Shown: positions 52,221-61,381, counted from the first letter of the stretch. The stretch is 64,000 nucleotides of DNA from NORP240 sp038134485 (GCA_038134485.1 JAYPVG010000011.1:1-64000); one strand, 5' to 3'. The notes: generated by a model not told the origin, from the sequence alone. Made by a program: numbers and translations.

Positions 52221-52979
52221 ATGATCAATCGCATTCGCGCATCAATTGGCAGACGTCTTGCCGCCTATCTGAGTAAATCTATCCCGGGATACCAGCGCTT
52301 CGATACCGTGTCCGCAGAAGGGGTGGCATCGGTAATGCGTCCCGGGGACATTCTGCTGGTGGAGGGGGACAGCCGCATCAGCATTGCAATCAAGTATCTT
52401 ACCCAGTCATCATGGTCCCATGCGTGTCTGCACGTGGGCGTGGGAGGCGAGGGTGAAGAGGAAGCGGTCTTACTTGAAGCTGATCTGCAGAGCGGCGTCC
52501 GCCTGGTTCCGATTCGCAACTACACTCATTTAAATCTGCGAATTTGCAGACCTGTAGGACTGACGGCAGATGATACTCAGCGGCTGATAGCTTTTGCGCG
52601 CAGTAAACTTGGCCACCAGTACGACCTTAAAAATATAATTGATTTGGTGCGCTATCTGATCCAAAGGCCGGCGGTGCCCAATCGTTATCGCCGTTCGATG
52701 TTGACGCTTGGTAGTGGTGATCCCACCAGAGCAATTTGTTCGACGCTCATTGCCCAGGCTTTTCAACGTATTCACTATCCCATTCTTCCGCGCTTTGGCC
52801 ACGAAGGTGACGACGGAGAGGTGCCGACTTTTTACAAGCCACATTTTACTCATTACACGCCCAGAGATTTCGATGTGTCTCCCTATTTCTGCATAATCAA
52901 GCCGTCAATAGAGAGGGGCTTCGACTACCGCACGCTGGATCTGACCGCGACCAGATCTGAATCGGATTTCGACCGATAG
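52221..52979 (+). CDS. YiiX/YebB-like permuted NlpC/P60 hydrolase
   Basis: A 252-residue protein of the YiiX/YaeF-type papain-fold enzymes, which are circularly permuted so the His precedes the Cys. The His segment is SWSHACLHVGV (residues about 68-78) and the nucleophile is in AICSTLIAQAF; MRPGDILLVEGD opens the domain. Members cleave amides or lipids at membranes, and some bind lipids. No signal peptide. The start at ATG 52221 is preferred to an upstream TTG because the latter adds only an Arg-rich extension. Diverges from the aldehyde dehydrogenase gene. Confidence 0.75.
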   Translation: MINRIRASIGRRLAAYLSKSIPGYQRFDTVSAEGVASVMRPGDILLVEGDSRISIAIKYLTQSSWSHACLHVGVGGEGEEEAVLLEADLQSGVRLVPIRNYTHLNLRICRPVGLTADDTQRLIAFARSKLGHQYDLKNIIDLVRYLIQRPAVPNRYRRSMLTLGSGDPTRAICSTLIAQAFQRIHYPILPRFGHEGDDGEVPTFYKPHFTHYTPRDFDVSPYFCIIKPSIERGFDYRTLDLTATRSESDFDR

Positions 52980-53041
52980 GCATGACTGCCAGGTGACTGG
53001 TTCGAAAGATGTTAGCTCTCGAAGACTATCACCCAGCGCCG

Positions 53042-53512
53042 TTACCTAGCCCAGCTGGAGTAGGGAAAAATCGCCAGGTTGGAATTACTGTAGCGGGAGT
53101 CGTCGCTGACTTCCTCGGCGGCCCAGTCGGGCAGATCGAATTCTTGATCTTCCTGCTCAAGTTCGATTTCCGCAACGATAAGGCCTTCATTGCGGCCCGA
53201 AAAAATATCGATTTCCCAGATCAATCCTCCATGCCTGACCAGGTGGCGATGTTTCTCAACAAGATTGGCGTGGCAGGCTTTTTCAATTAATTCTCTGGCG
53301 TCGGTGACGGGGATTGGAAATTCGTACTCATTGCGGCTAAGGCTAATAGTCCTGGTTTTTATGGTTAGCATTGCCACATTGCCTGCCAGCCGCACCCTCA
53401 CGGTGGTGCCGTTGCTCGTCGGAATATAAGCCTGCTGAATCGGGATCGGATCAATGAGAGTCGGGAGCAGGTCACGCTTGACCAGGAATTTTCTTTCTAT
53501 CTCCAGAGCCAT
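53042..53512 (-). CDS. CYTH-domain protein (triphosphate-binding tunnel)
   Basis: A 156-residue CYTH domain. The hallmark EIERKFLV starts at residue 4. Basic and acidic residues that line the tunnel follow (TTVRVRL, MLTIKTRT, EYEFPIP, WEIDIFSGRNEGLIVAEIEL). Members bind triphosphates: inorganic triphosphatases, thiamine triphosphatases or class IV adenylate cyclases. No second domain (CHAD) is attached, so inorganic triphosphatase is the most likely role. It lies 15 nt downstream of the S41-like gene on the same strand. Confidence 0.87.
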   Translation of the reverse strand: MALEIERKFLVKRDLLPTLIDPIPIQQAYIPTSNGTTVRVRLAGNVAMLTIKTRTISLSRNEYEFPIPVTDARELIEKACHANLVEKHRHLVRHGGLIWEIDIFSGRNEGLIVAEIELEQEDQEFDLPDWAAEEVSDDSRYSNSNLAIFPYSSWAR

Positions 53513-53527
53513 AAATTGACAGCAGCC

Positions 53528-54577
53528 TTAGATAATATTCATCAATGCCAGCAGCGCGGCGTCCAGCTGGGGGTCGACTGCCAGAGACTCATCGGCTGGA
53601 TAGGGCACATGCACTTCCACGACCACTCCGGAAGCTTCAATTGGCTGACCGTCTACCAGTATTTCAGGTTTTGGGTGATAGGTTAGTGAATTGTCGGCGA
53701 AATTGTATGAGACCTGACCCGCTTTGCCGGCAGTATTTTCGCCGACACTAGTGACTCGCTGCAATTTGGCCAGCTGATAGGCGAACAGTTCCATGCCGCC
53801 GCGGGTACCACCGTTCTGAATTACCACCATCGCCCTGCCATATTCTCTAAGACTCAGTGGTGGTGTCTGCCGCGACTGCCAGAGGTCGGTGTTTTGACCC
53901 TCCAATGCGAAAAAACTGTTGCGGCTGGAAAAGAAGCGGTCGAGGTGGTCGGCGTTTATGAATCCATAGCTGTCCCGAACGTCGAGAATCAAGCCATCGC
54001 AATGGGACAGTGAGTCGAGAAGGCGGTTAAACGAATTAACACCGTCGGAAGATCTGTCGAGGCTCCAGAGTTTCAGGTAACCAATGAGTTTGTTGCCGTT
54101 ACTGAACTGCTGTGCACTGGCAAGCGTTGCAGTTCTGAAGGCGTCGAACAGGTTGCCGTGAGAGGGAAATATGGCGGCTGTCATAATCTTGCCATTTCGT
54201 TCGTATTCCAACTCGACCTCTCGGGTCGGAGGTGGTGAAGGATTGGCAGGGGTTTGGGGGTTGAGACTGCGCACAGGATGGTAAGGTTCGCCGTCTATGC
54301 GGAGCAGCAAGTCTCCCCGCCGCAGCCCGGCTTGCTGAGCGGGAAATCCATCCAGCACCGCTAACACCCGGTACCCCCGTTCGTCCTGTTGTGCAATCAG
54401 GCCGAGGTGATTGATCGCCCTGCGATCGGCGGTATGAAAAGCCTGTAATAGCTGAAACTCCTGGCTGTCATTTGCTACTGATTGGAAAGATGCAGCCTCA
54501 TACTCTGCGGCCTGCAGCGCAAGGGGCAGGGCCAGTGCGAAGACAAGTGCGGAGAGCAGAAATCGCAAACTGGTCAT
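53528..54577 (-). CDS. S41-like exported protein with PDZ domain, lacking the catalytic Ser
   Basis: A 349-residue protein with a signal peptide ending LALQAAEY, a PDZ domain (about 55-130; VLDGFPAQQAGLRRGDLLLRIDGEP) and an S41-like tail-specific protease domain (160-349). In active family members, a Ser sits 25 residues before the catalytic Lys. Here the Lys is present (Lys285 in NTAGKAG), but the matching stretch is NGGTRGGMELF, with Gly at the Ser position. It is therefore probably not a peptidase but a periplasmic binding or scaffold protein. It starts 22 nt downstream of the GST gene on the same strand. Confidence 0.72.
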   Translation of the reverse strand: MTSLRFLLSALVFALALPLALQAAEYEAASFQSVANDSQEFQLLQAFHTADRRAINHLGLIAQQDERGYRVLAVLDGFPAQQAGLRRGDLLLRIDGEPYHPVRSLNPQTPANPSPPPTREVELEYERNGKIMTAAIFPSHGNLFDAFRTATLASAQQFSNGNKLIGYLKLWSLDRSSDGVNSFNRLLDSLSHCDGLILDVRDSYGFINADHLDRFFSSRNSFFALEGQNTDLWQSRQTPPLSLREYGRAMVVIQNGGTRGGMELFAYQLAKLQRVTSVGENTAGKAGQVSYNFADNSLTYHPKPEILVDGQPIEASGVVVEVHVPYPADESLAVDPQLDAALLALMNII

Positions 54578-54599
54578 ATTGGAGCCGGGTCGTCGATTT

Positions 54600-55220
54600 T
54601 CAGGAGACTATGGCCAGCGCTCTTTGCGCGGCCGGGCGCTGGTAGTGGACATCCCGATAGTCGAGCAATGCCTGGTCGACCCTGAATTTGAATCGATCTG
54701 CCCAGTTAATGGTATGAGCTAACAGAATGTCGGCGGCGGTGAAACTGTCGCCGATCGCCCACTCCCGCCCTTCGAGGTGATGATGCAGGGCTTGCTGAGC
54801 CTTGTCGAATTCCCAGTTGGCGGTTTCAAGCATCTGTGGGACGCGCTGCTCTTCCGGCAAGGCAAAGCGGTGTTTCCCATTGCTCCACAACGGCTGCTCC
54901 AGATCGGATAACACGAAAAACAATATTTCGTCGTAGAGGGCAAGTTGCTCCTCGTTGTGAGTGGGTATCAACTTGCTGGCCGGGGCTCTTCGGGCAATAT
55001 GATTGAGCATGGCGCCGCTCTCAGTGAGGGTCAGATTGCCGTCGATCAGGGAAGGTACCTTGCCCTGGGGATTAATTGCCATGTACTCCCGACTTTTGCT
55101 GCCTAACGGTCCTTCGTCACTGCCGAAATTGACCGCGATATAGTCATAATCCAGGCCGGACTCTTCCAGAGCCCACAGCGCGCGAAAGGAGCGAGATTGA
55201 CTGAATCCGTAGAGTTTCAT
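54600..55220 (-). CDS. glutathione S-transferase
   Basis: A 206-residue GST. The N-terminal domain begins with KLYGFSQSRSFRALWALEE, whose Ser at the start of the helix is the activating residue, and continues NPQGKVPSLIDG and LTESGAMLNHI. The helical domain carries GDSFTAADILLAHTINWADR, a conserved N-capping and hydrophobic staple motif. The protein differs from the GST at 5683. It is the first of three same-strand genes (GST, S41-like, CYTH) with gaps of 15-22 nt. Substrate unknown. Confidence 0.9.
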   Translation of the reverse strand: MKLYGFSQSRSFRALWALEESGLDYDYIAVNFGSDEGPLGSKSREYMAINPQGKVPSLIDGNLTLTESGAMLNHIARRAPASKLIPTHNEEQLALYDEILFFVLSDLEQPLWSNGKHRFALPEEQRVPQMLETANWEFDKAQQALHHHLEGREWAIGDSFTAADILLAHTINWADRFKFRVDQALLDYRDVHYQRPAAQRALAIVS

Positions 55221-55241
55221 TGTTGTGCATGCCTCAAAAAA

Positions 55242-55273
55242 ACGGTGCAGACAGGATACCCTATCTGCACCGT
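55242..55273 (-). terminator. Rho-independent terminator of the lectin-like gene
   Basis: On the minus strand a 10-bp stem (ACGGTGCAGA with TCTGCACCGT, plus coordinates 55242-55251 and 55264-55273) is followed by seven T. It ends the leftward transcript of the gene at 55305 and keeps it apart from the GST operon. Confidence 0.8.
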
Positions 55274-55304
55274 TCTGTCTTAGCGCGCGATGCGTTGTTT
55301 ACTT

Positions 55305-55964
55305 CTAGTCGATTGCGAAGCAGTAGAAATAGCCGGCACCACCAGTAGCTACCAGGTTAGGCTGACTGCAGCCACGTGAACCGTGGGCACTGTTCCAGGA
55401 GGTAGGGTTCTGACCACCACCGGTACGATCAAAGTGTCCCACCTGTGCGGTGCCAGCCCCATCTGCATTGCTGGTCCAGTTGCTGCAGGTGTGATCCTGG
55501 CCATCGTCTATGGTGCGACCGTCCAGTGTTGAGCCGGTAAGGATGTCGTGCTCATTAGGGGTATCTCCCCTACCGTTCACAATGGTGCCGTTCTCGGTCA
55601 GGGAATTCTGCTTGCCCAGATCCATGAATTCACTGTGCAGGCGGTTAAGGTTTTCAGCGACCATCACCCCTCGCGCGTTGTACCAGGGGCCAAAACCAAT
55701 GCGGTCACGGGCGTTGACAGCGGGCTGATTGCCGTCGGCGTGGGCGCTGAGGTAGGCGCGCCAGGTCTTGCCCCGAGAACCGGCCGCCTGAGCGAGATTC
55801 GCGCAATGAGCATCGGCGCCTGCCAGGCCTCCCAGGTTAGCTCCATCACCGGAACCCACGCTGGTGATAAAAAAGCTCATCTCGTTTTCCTGTGAGTTGA
55901 TGGTGGAAAACGTTCCGGCAGCGGCAATCGCAGCAACGGACATGAATAAAACAGACTTCTTCAT
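55305..55964 (-). CDS. exported lectin-like protein
   Basis: A 219-residue secreted protein. Signal peptide ends TFSTINSQEN. The domain reads FFITSVGSGDGANLGGLAGADAHCANLA, then KTWRAYLS, IGFGPWYNARG, DHTCSNWTS and GSRGCSQPNL, ending GYFYCFAID; the spaced Cys would form disulfides. This pattern is seen in bacterial C-type-lectin-like or endostatin-like secreted domains (DUF1554-like). AAGGAG lies 10 nt before the ATG. Ligand and role are unknown. It stands alone between a GST operon and the large quinoprotein. Confidence 0.75.
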   Translation of the reverse strand: MKKSVLFMSVAAIAAAGTFSTINSQENEMSFFITSVGSGDGANLGGLAGADAHCANLAQAAGSRGKTWRAYLSAHADGNQPAVNARDRIGFGPWYNARGVMVAENLNRLHSEFMDLGKQNSLTENGTIVNGRGDTPNEHDILTGSTLDGRTIDDGQDHTCSNWTSNADGAGTAQVGHFDRTGGGQNPTSWNSAHGSRGCSQPNLVATGGAGYFYCFAID

Positions 55965-56058
55965 TTTTTTAGTGCTCCTTGGGGTTTAATTTCGTAACTT
56001 TTGCTGTCGATCAGATGCCAGATTTTTTGAATCCACCTGGCACCTTTCTCGCGTCAGC

Positions 56059-58059
56059 CTAATCCGGCAATGCCATGGCAGTGAGACTGCTTCCGGTTTG
56101 CAGGATCAGGTATTGTTTGCCCTCATGCACCCATGTGCTCATCCCATAGCGACTGCGAGCCGGGGCTTCGATGGCGGCCACTTCCTGGCCGCTTGCCTTA
56201 TCGATGGCGTACAACATTTCGGAGCCGTCGCTGGCCACATTGCCGTAGATCAGCATGGTATCTGTCACCACCATCGGTCCAACCGATCCTGATCCGGTAT
56301 TGCCGATATCCACGCCAGCAAGGGCCGGATTATTGGCGATCCTTTCAGGGGTGTATCCGGCAGGGATCATCCAGGCATGTTCACCGGTATTCAGGTCGAT
56401 AGCAGTAATTCGGCTATAGGGCGGTTTCCACAGCGGGATGCCGGTCGGGTGACGTGGCGAAGGTCCTCCGCTGGCGGCTGCATAGCGCGAAAGCGTCACG
56501 CCTGTGGGAGCCTCGTAATAGGTGTCAGCTTCCTCCCCGGTGACCAGTTGTCGCGCGCTGCAGCTGTAGCGGGAGATGATATACATCATGCCGCTGGTAG
56601 GATCGGCCACCGGCGGGTGCGTGATATTTACCGCGCCCGATGGGCACATGAGTCCTGCCAGCTTGCCCGATGGATGATTGCGCTGTAAAGGTGGATTGAA
56701 CAACGGTCCCAGCTGAAAATCAGCGACGGCGTTGATTGCCTGTTGCCGGATCTCGGGCGTAAAGTCGGCCAGCAAATCCACGCTGGCACCCTGGTATTCG
56801 AACGGTGCCGGCTTGGTGGGGAAAGGCTGAGTTGCCGCCAGTTGTTCGCCGGGTACGGTTGATTGCGGCACCGCCTGTTCTTCGATTGGCCAGATCGGCT
56901 CACCGGTCTCCCGGTTGAAGACATAGGTGAAACCCTGCTTGGTAGCCTGTGCCACTATTGGCGTATTGCGACCATTGATATTTACGTCCATCAGGATTGG
57001 TGCGGTCGGCGTATCAAAATTCCAGATGTCGTGATGCACCAGTTGATAATGCCAGCTCCGTTCTCCGGTGCGTGCATCCAGCGCGATGAGGCTGGTGCTG
57101 AACAGGTTGTCGCCGGGGTGGTGTCCCCCATAGTAGTCAATGGTGACACCATTCGTGGGAATATAGACCATACCCAGTTCCGGGTCGGCGGAAATCGGCG
57201 CCCAGGATGAAATGTCGCCGGTGTACTGCCAGGAATCGTTTTCCCAGGTTTCGTGACCGTATTCGCCGGGGCGAGGCAGGACATTGAACTTCCACAGGAA
57301 CTCTCCGGTGGCGGCGTCATAACCAAGGATGTCGCCCGGCACGTTCTCAATGCGCGACTGGTGGTAGCCCTGTTCGGCGGAATTCCCGACGATAACCACA
57401 CCGTTGACCACGATCGGAGGTGAGGACGACGTGATATACCCTCTCTCCAGCGGTAGGCCCTCATAGGGGTCGTAGGGGTGACCGAGGTCAGCCAGCATGT
57501 CGACAACGCCGGTCTGTGGGAATCCGTCAATGGGAACCGGTTGGCCAAAGCCCTCCAGCGGGCTCCCGGTTTCGGCATCCAGGGCGGTCAGAAAAAATGC
57601 CGGAGAAATGATGTAGATTACGTCACGGCCGTCAACCTGGCCATAGCCCACCCCTTTACCGTAATCGGCGCGCATCGAATACTCCCAGCGTTCCGTATCG
57701 GGTTCGCGGTAAGACCAGATAGTGGCGCCGGTCTTCGGATCGATGGCGACTACGTGACGGCGTGCGCCCGCAACGGTATACAGGCGGCCGTTAATATAGC
57801 TTGGTGTCGAACGCCCACTCTGAGCCTCAAAGCTGGCGCCATCCCAGACCCAGGCGACTTCCAGGTCGGTAAAATTATCCGCATTGATCTGATTGGCCGG
57901 CGAGTAACGGGTGTGAGCAAAATCATTGCCAAGCGTCGTCCACTCCACAGTGTCCTGGGAAAATGACGGCGATGAGAGAAAGAGCAGGATCGCAAAAAGG
58001 CCAAAACTGCTGAATCGGCCATGCAATCGAGCTTGTGTCACTGAGATTAATCTGAGCAT
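56059..58059 (-). CDS. PQQ-dependent periplasmic quinoprotein dehydrogenase
   Basis: A 666-residue eight-bladed propeller of the alcohol/glucose dehydrogenase-like quinoprotein family. A signal peptide ends SPSFSQDT. Tryptophan-docking motifs recur, for example VVAIDPKTGATIWSY, LTALDAETGSP, LGYDAATGEFLWKF, LIALDARTGERSWHYQLVHHDIW and ITAIDLNTGEHAW. The Asp of NFDTP follows the WNFD corner that lies next to PQQ in related enzymes. GHETWENDSW and WKPPYSRITAID are family-typical. Members lack the membrane anchor and usually the cytochrome domain. Substrate unknown. GAGG lies about 9 nt before the ATG. Confidence 0.87.
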   Translation of the reverse strand: MLRLISVTQARLHGRFSSFGLFAILLFLSSPSFSQDTVEWTTLGNDFAHTRYSPANQINADNFTDLEVAWVWDGASFEAQSGRSTPSYINGRLYTVAGARRHVVAIDPKTGATIWSYREPDTERWEYSMRADYGKGVGYGQVDGRDVIYIISPAFFLTALDAETGSPLEGFGQPVPIDGFPQTGVVDMLADLGHPYDPYEGLPLERGYITSSSPPIVVNGVVIVGNSAEQGYHQSRIENVPGDILGYDAATGEFLWKFNVLPRPGEYGHETWENDSWQYTGDISSWAPISADPELGMVYIPTNGVTIDYYGGHHPGDNLFSTSLIALDARTGERSWHYQLVHHDIWNFDTPTAPILMDVNINGRNTPIVAQATKQGFTYVFNRETGEPIWPIEEQAVPQSTVPGEQLAATQPFPTKPAPFEYQGASVDLLADFTPEIRQQAINAVADFQLGPLFNPPLQRNHPSGKLAGLMCPSGAVNITHPPVADPTSGMMYIISRYSCSARQLVTGEEADTYYEAPTGVTLSRYAAASGGPSPRHPTGIPLWKPPYSRITAIDLNTGEHAWMIPAGYTPERIANNPALAGVDIGNTGSGSVGPMVVTDTMLIYGNVASDGSEMLYAIDKASGQEVAAIEAPARSRYGMSTWVHEGKQYLILQTGSSLTAMALPD

Positions 58060-58464
58060 TTTCGGTACCTCTTCTTGTTCTATCCGGCCAGGTAAGATCT
58101 GGCCCGTTATCCAGGCATTGTAATTGGCATCCGGTCACGGCAGAGTAACCCAGGACGTTTCTTTTGTCATGCATATCCAAGGGGGATACAGAGCCACAGC
58201 GATGCTGATGTAAAGTGTCGCTGCAGATGCACTGTGACACCGTGGGGAATTATTGAGTTGCCGGGTGCAAGCAGAACTGGCAACAATGGTTGTATTGCGG
58301 GCGAGCACGGCGATAATACGGTAGATTGCTACCTCCGCTAATCTGATGGTATCGATAGCATGGCGGATTTTCTGAATGCTCGGGTAGAAATGCTTCACAA
58401 AACAAGGGCTTCTGCGTTGTTCATCGCGCGTTAAGGGGTTGCCAGGTATAATGCTCACCGATTT
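58060..58464. other. divergent spacer of 405 bp, no gene seen
   Basis: The gap between the quinoprotein gene (leftward) and the TPR-like gene (rightward) holds no convincing coding sequence. A perfect TATAAT at 58447-58452 lies 12 nt before the rightward ATG, without a clear -35. Nothing else stands out. Confidence 0.45.
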
Positions 58465-59508
58465 ATGAAACAATTCGCACTCTCAGGCCGGATCCATCCG
58501 TGTGTCGCAAATGCCGTGCTACTGGTGTTTGTGTTGACATTCGCAGGCGTTACCTGCGCGAGGCAGGATAATGATCAGACGATTAGCGGGGCAGACGACG
58601 CCTCGGCTCTGGAGATCAGCCTGGAACTGGAGCGCCGTCTGCAGGACATTGAGCGTCTCGAGGGGGAGCTGGGATTGTTTCACCCCTCACTGATTGAAAG
58701 GTATGACGATCTGGCCAGGTTTTACACGGAGCATGACAATCCGCAGCAGGCGGCGGATATGTATCGCCAGGCGATGCAGTTGGCTCGAGTTAATGCCGGA
58801 TTGAACAGCGAGCAACAGATTCCCTATATCGACAGGCTCATTAGCAGCAATCTGACCCTGAACAACTGGCAGCAGGTCGATGATATGCATCACCTGCGCT
58901 ACTACTTGAAGAGCAGGCTCTACGATCCGGCCGACTCGCGTTTCGCTGACGCGGTCGCGGAGCTGGGTAGCTGGAAATTGCGCGTGATGCGGGAAAACCT
59001 GCTCGACAATGGAACCCGGGGACTAGGAAACGAAGCAGAGGAACTGAGCAGGATTTACAGCCAAAGTATTGCGCGCATTCAGGCCAGCCCGCAATTCGAG
59101 GAGACTGTGCTGCTGCCCCTCTACCAGGGAAAATCCCAGGCAGACCTCGAAATTGCCCGCTTGCTCTCAGAGACCCCGGACCAGTTTTTTGAGGGGACCG
59201 TCAGTCGTTACATCTACGAGTCGGTATGCCGAAACGTCAGAGACCCACAGGGTAACGTCGTTCGCCAGTGCACTCAGGTCCAGCGAGAGAATCCACGCTA
59301 CCGGGCCTCGCAGCGCGACAACAAGCGCATGCTGGTAAATCGCAGTGTCCGGGAAGTAGAGAATTCGATTCAGAATCTCAACACCATTCTGGCCCGAAAT
59401 CCGGATATTTCTCCTTCCGAAAGAGAGCAGATCCTCAGCCAGATACGCGCTTTTGAGGTTGAATTTCAGCGTATCGAGCGCAACTCCCGTCGCAGCCTGC
59501 TTTATTAG
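58465..59508 (+). CDS. exported TPR-like protein of unknown function
   Basis: A 347-residue protein with an N-terminal hydrophobic segment (VLLVFVLTFAGVTCARQ) that is a signal peptide or anchor. A TPR-like helical region follows: HPSLIERYDDLARFYTEHDN and NPQQAADMYRQAMQLARVNAG. The C-terminal third is a charged helix (NRSVREVENSIQNLNTILAR, then ILSQIRAFEVEFQRIERNS). Four Cys lie in VCRNVRDPQGNVVRQC and nearby. No specific family recognised. It precedes the UGA-containing peroxiredoxin gene by about 116 nt. Confidence 0.65.
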   Translation: MKQFALSGRIHPCVANAVLLVFVLTFAGVTCARQDNDQTISGADDASALEISLELERRLQDIERLEGELGLFHPSLIERYDDLARFYTEHDNPQQAADMYRQAMQLARVNAGLNSEQQIPYIDRLISSNLTLNNWQQVDDMHHLRYYLKSRLYDPADSRFADAVAELGSWKLRVMRENLLDNGTRGLGNEAEELSRIYSQSIARIQASPQFEETVLLPLYQGKSQADLEIARLLSETPDQFFEGTVSRYIYESVCRNVRDPQGNVVRQCTQVQRENPRYRASQRDNKRMLVNRSVREVENSIQNLNTILARNPDISPSEREQILSQIRAFEVEFQRIERNSRRSLLY

Positions 59509-59624
59509 CGAAGTATTGTGACGAAAACCCTGTCGCACGGAGCCGATCCCTGCTATAAATGGGCGTGGTTCGCGTTGTTCGTGAGCCCAAGCCATTAAAC
59601 GCTAACTTACGATGAGGAGTGTTC

Positions 59625-60176
59625 ATGCTTCAACTTGTACGCAAGAGCTGCAGTCTGCTGATTGGCGGTCTGTTGGCTGCGTCGATGCTGGCGAGTCCGC
59701 TGGCGATGGCGCTGGAAGTTGGGGATAAAGCACCCGATTTTGCACTGCAGGCTTCTGACGGCAGCACGTATTCGCTGGCACAGTTTGCGGGTGAAAAACC
59801 GGTAGTCATTGCTTTCTTTCCCAAAGCTTTCACAGGTGGCTGAACCATGCAATGCAAAGCGCTGCGTGACAGTGCTAGAGAAATTCAACGGTTCGATGTC
59901 GCCTACTTCATGGCCAGTGTAGATGACCTTGAAACCAATACTGCCTTTGCCGAGGAACACCAGGCTGGCTTCCCGATTCTTTCGGATCCCAGCAAGGAAA
60001 TGTCTTCCGCATACGGAGTACTGGGTTCAAGTGGATTCAATAATCGCTGGACTTACTACATCGGCAGTGACGGCACCGTCCTGCGGATCGATAAGGAAAC
60101 CAATCCCGCAACCGCTGGAAGGGATCTGGTTAGCAGCATGGAAGAGCTGGGATTTCCGCTGGCATCAGGTAACTGA
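59625..60176 (+). CDS. periplasmic peroxiredoxin, probable selenoprotein (UGA = Sec at residue 73)
   Basis: A Bcp/AhpC-type peroxiredoxin split by one in-frame TGA at 59841-59843. Reading through it gives 183 residues: signal peptide (SLLIGGLLAASMLASPLAMA), then APDFALQASDGSTYSLAQF and FFPKAFTGG, the UGA at the exact place of the peroxidatic Cys, then TMQCKALRD with a Cys four residues on, and the normal C-terminal half (PILSDPSKEMSSAYGV, IGSDGTVLRI). A hairpin right after the UGA fits a bacterial SECIS. ATG 59625 has AGGAG 5 nt upstream. The Cys paralogue at 19509 shows what is expected. A sequencing error or nonsense mutation is the alternative. If Sec is inserted, it would be a highly reactive periplasmic peroxidase. 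Confidence 0.78.
59844..59876 (+). promoter_or_regulatory. candidate bacterial SECIS element
   Basis: Starting 14 nt after the UGA, AGCGCTG (59858-59864) pairs with CAGTGCT (59870-59876) in a 7-bp stem with one G-U pair. The loop is CGTGA, containing the G-U dinucleotide expected at the apex by SelB. Its distance from the UGA is close to the minimal fdhF element (11 nt). Confidence 0.55.
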
Positions 60177-60251
60177 ACCACGGCCCGGATCCTTCGAACC
60201 GTCGGGGGTTTAACCCCTGCGTATTCGGAACTAGTAAGAAGTTTCGGAAGC

Positions 60252-60286
60252 AAAAAACCGTTGCCTTGCCGGCAGCGGTTTTTTTT
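60252..60286 (+). terminator. Rho-independent terminator
   Basis: ACCGTTGCC (60257-60265) pairs with GGCAGCGGT (60271-60279) around a 5-nt loop, with one G-T pair. A-rich sequence lies upstream and eight T follow, so it can work in both directions. It ends the transcript of the UGA-containing peroxiredoxin. Confidence 0.8.
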
Positions 60287-60393
60287 GCCGATGAATTATG
60301 GCCAAATTCGGGCATCCTTGTGTCTGTAGCATGATCATTGGCGACTATGGTGGTCAATTCCTTGCTGCTGAAAAGCTGCCTGTGACAAAATAA

Positions 60394-61317
60394 ATGGCTC
60401 ACTCAGTTGAGAAAAAAATTATGGGCGCTAAAAGCATATTGGTGGTCGCCGGTGTCGCGATCGCAACTCTGCTGTACCTGGTATACCTGGGAGCTACCTA
60501 CGAGCCGCCGCAGGGGACCACTACCATTGTCGTCCCCCCGCCCGCGCCGCAACCCGAACCCGAACGGCCCCCGGCGATCCAGCGTTCGACAGCAATCACC
60601 GAGCCCGAGCCTGAAAATCTTGGGGATGCCGATACCCCCGAATCGGCTGAGCCGGAGATTGTCGTTGCGGACACCGAACCTGAGCGTGAGATTGCGACGG
60701 AGCCAGCGGCAGAACTGGTTGAGGCCGAGGTAGTGCAATTGCCGGCCCTGGGCGAGAGCGACTCTTTCATCCGCGAGCGCCTGCAGCAGATTGCCGAAGG
60801 TGCGGCTTTACTGAGCTATCTGGTAGACGACCAGATGGTACGCGGGTTTGTGATACTGGTAGACAATATCAGTCAGGGCAATCTGCCACAGACAAATCTA
60901 CCCTATCGGGCTGTGGAGGGAGAATTCCCGGTTCGTACCGTAGACAACAATCTGTTTGAGCTGGATGAAGCAGGGTTCAGAAGATTCGATCGAGTTGTGA
61001 ATGCGCTTGTTGATATCGATACTGACCAGGCCATGATGCTGTATCGATTAGCCTCGCCATTGTTTCAGCAGGCCTATGCAGAACTTGGTTACGGAGATGT
61101 GAGTTTTGACAACACTCTAAGTCGGGCGATCCGCAATGTTCTGGCAACCGATGATATCGAGGGCTCCATACAACTGGTCAAACCGTCGGTAATGTATCTG
61201 TACGCCGATAGCGATATCGAGGCCATGTCTGACATCCAGAAACAAATGCTTCGTATTGGTCCCGACAACCGCGAGAAGGTGAAAAGCAAATTGCGTCAGG
61301 TAATGCAGCAGCTTTAA
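60394..61317 (+). CDS. DUF3014 family membrane protein
   Basis: A 307-residue protein with one N-terminal membrane helix (ILVVAGVAIATLLYLVYLG), a Pro- and Glu-rich flexible linker to about residue 115 (VVPPPAPQPEPERPP) and a globular DUF3014 domain. The domain starts LPALGESDSFIRERLQQIAEGA and contains NNLFELDEAGFRRFDRVVNALV and SVMYLYADSDIEAMSDIQKQML. It is anchored in the inner membrane with the domain probably periplasmic. The ATG at 60394 and one at 60421 both lack a clear ribosome-binding site, so the start is uncertain by 9 residues. Function unknown. Confidence 0.82.
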   Translation: MAHSVEKKIMGAKSILVVAGVAIATLLYLVYLGATYEPPQGTTTIVVPPPAPQPEPERPPAIQRSTAITEPEPENLGDADTPESAEPEIVVADTEPEREIATEPAAELVEAEVVQLPALGESDSFIRERLQQIAEGAALLSYLVDDQMVRGFVILVDNISQGNLPQTNLPYRAVEGEFPVRTVDNNLFELDEAGFRRFDRVVNALVDIDTDQAMMLYRLASPLFQQAYAELGYGDVSFDNTLSRAIRNVLATDDIEGSIQLVKPSVMYLYADSDIEAMSDIQKQMLRIGPDNREKVKSKLRQVMQQL

Positions 61318-61381
61318 TTCAGGCGCAAGCGGTGCGTCGCAAAGACTGCATGGTCGACAAGATGATCCGAGTTTAAGTCAG

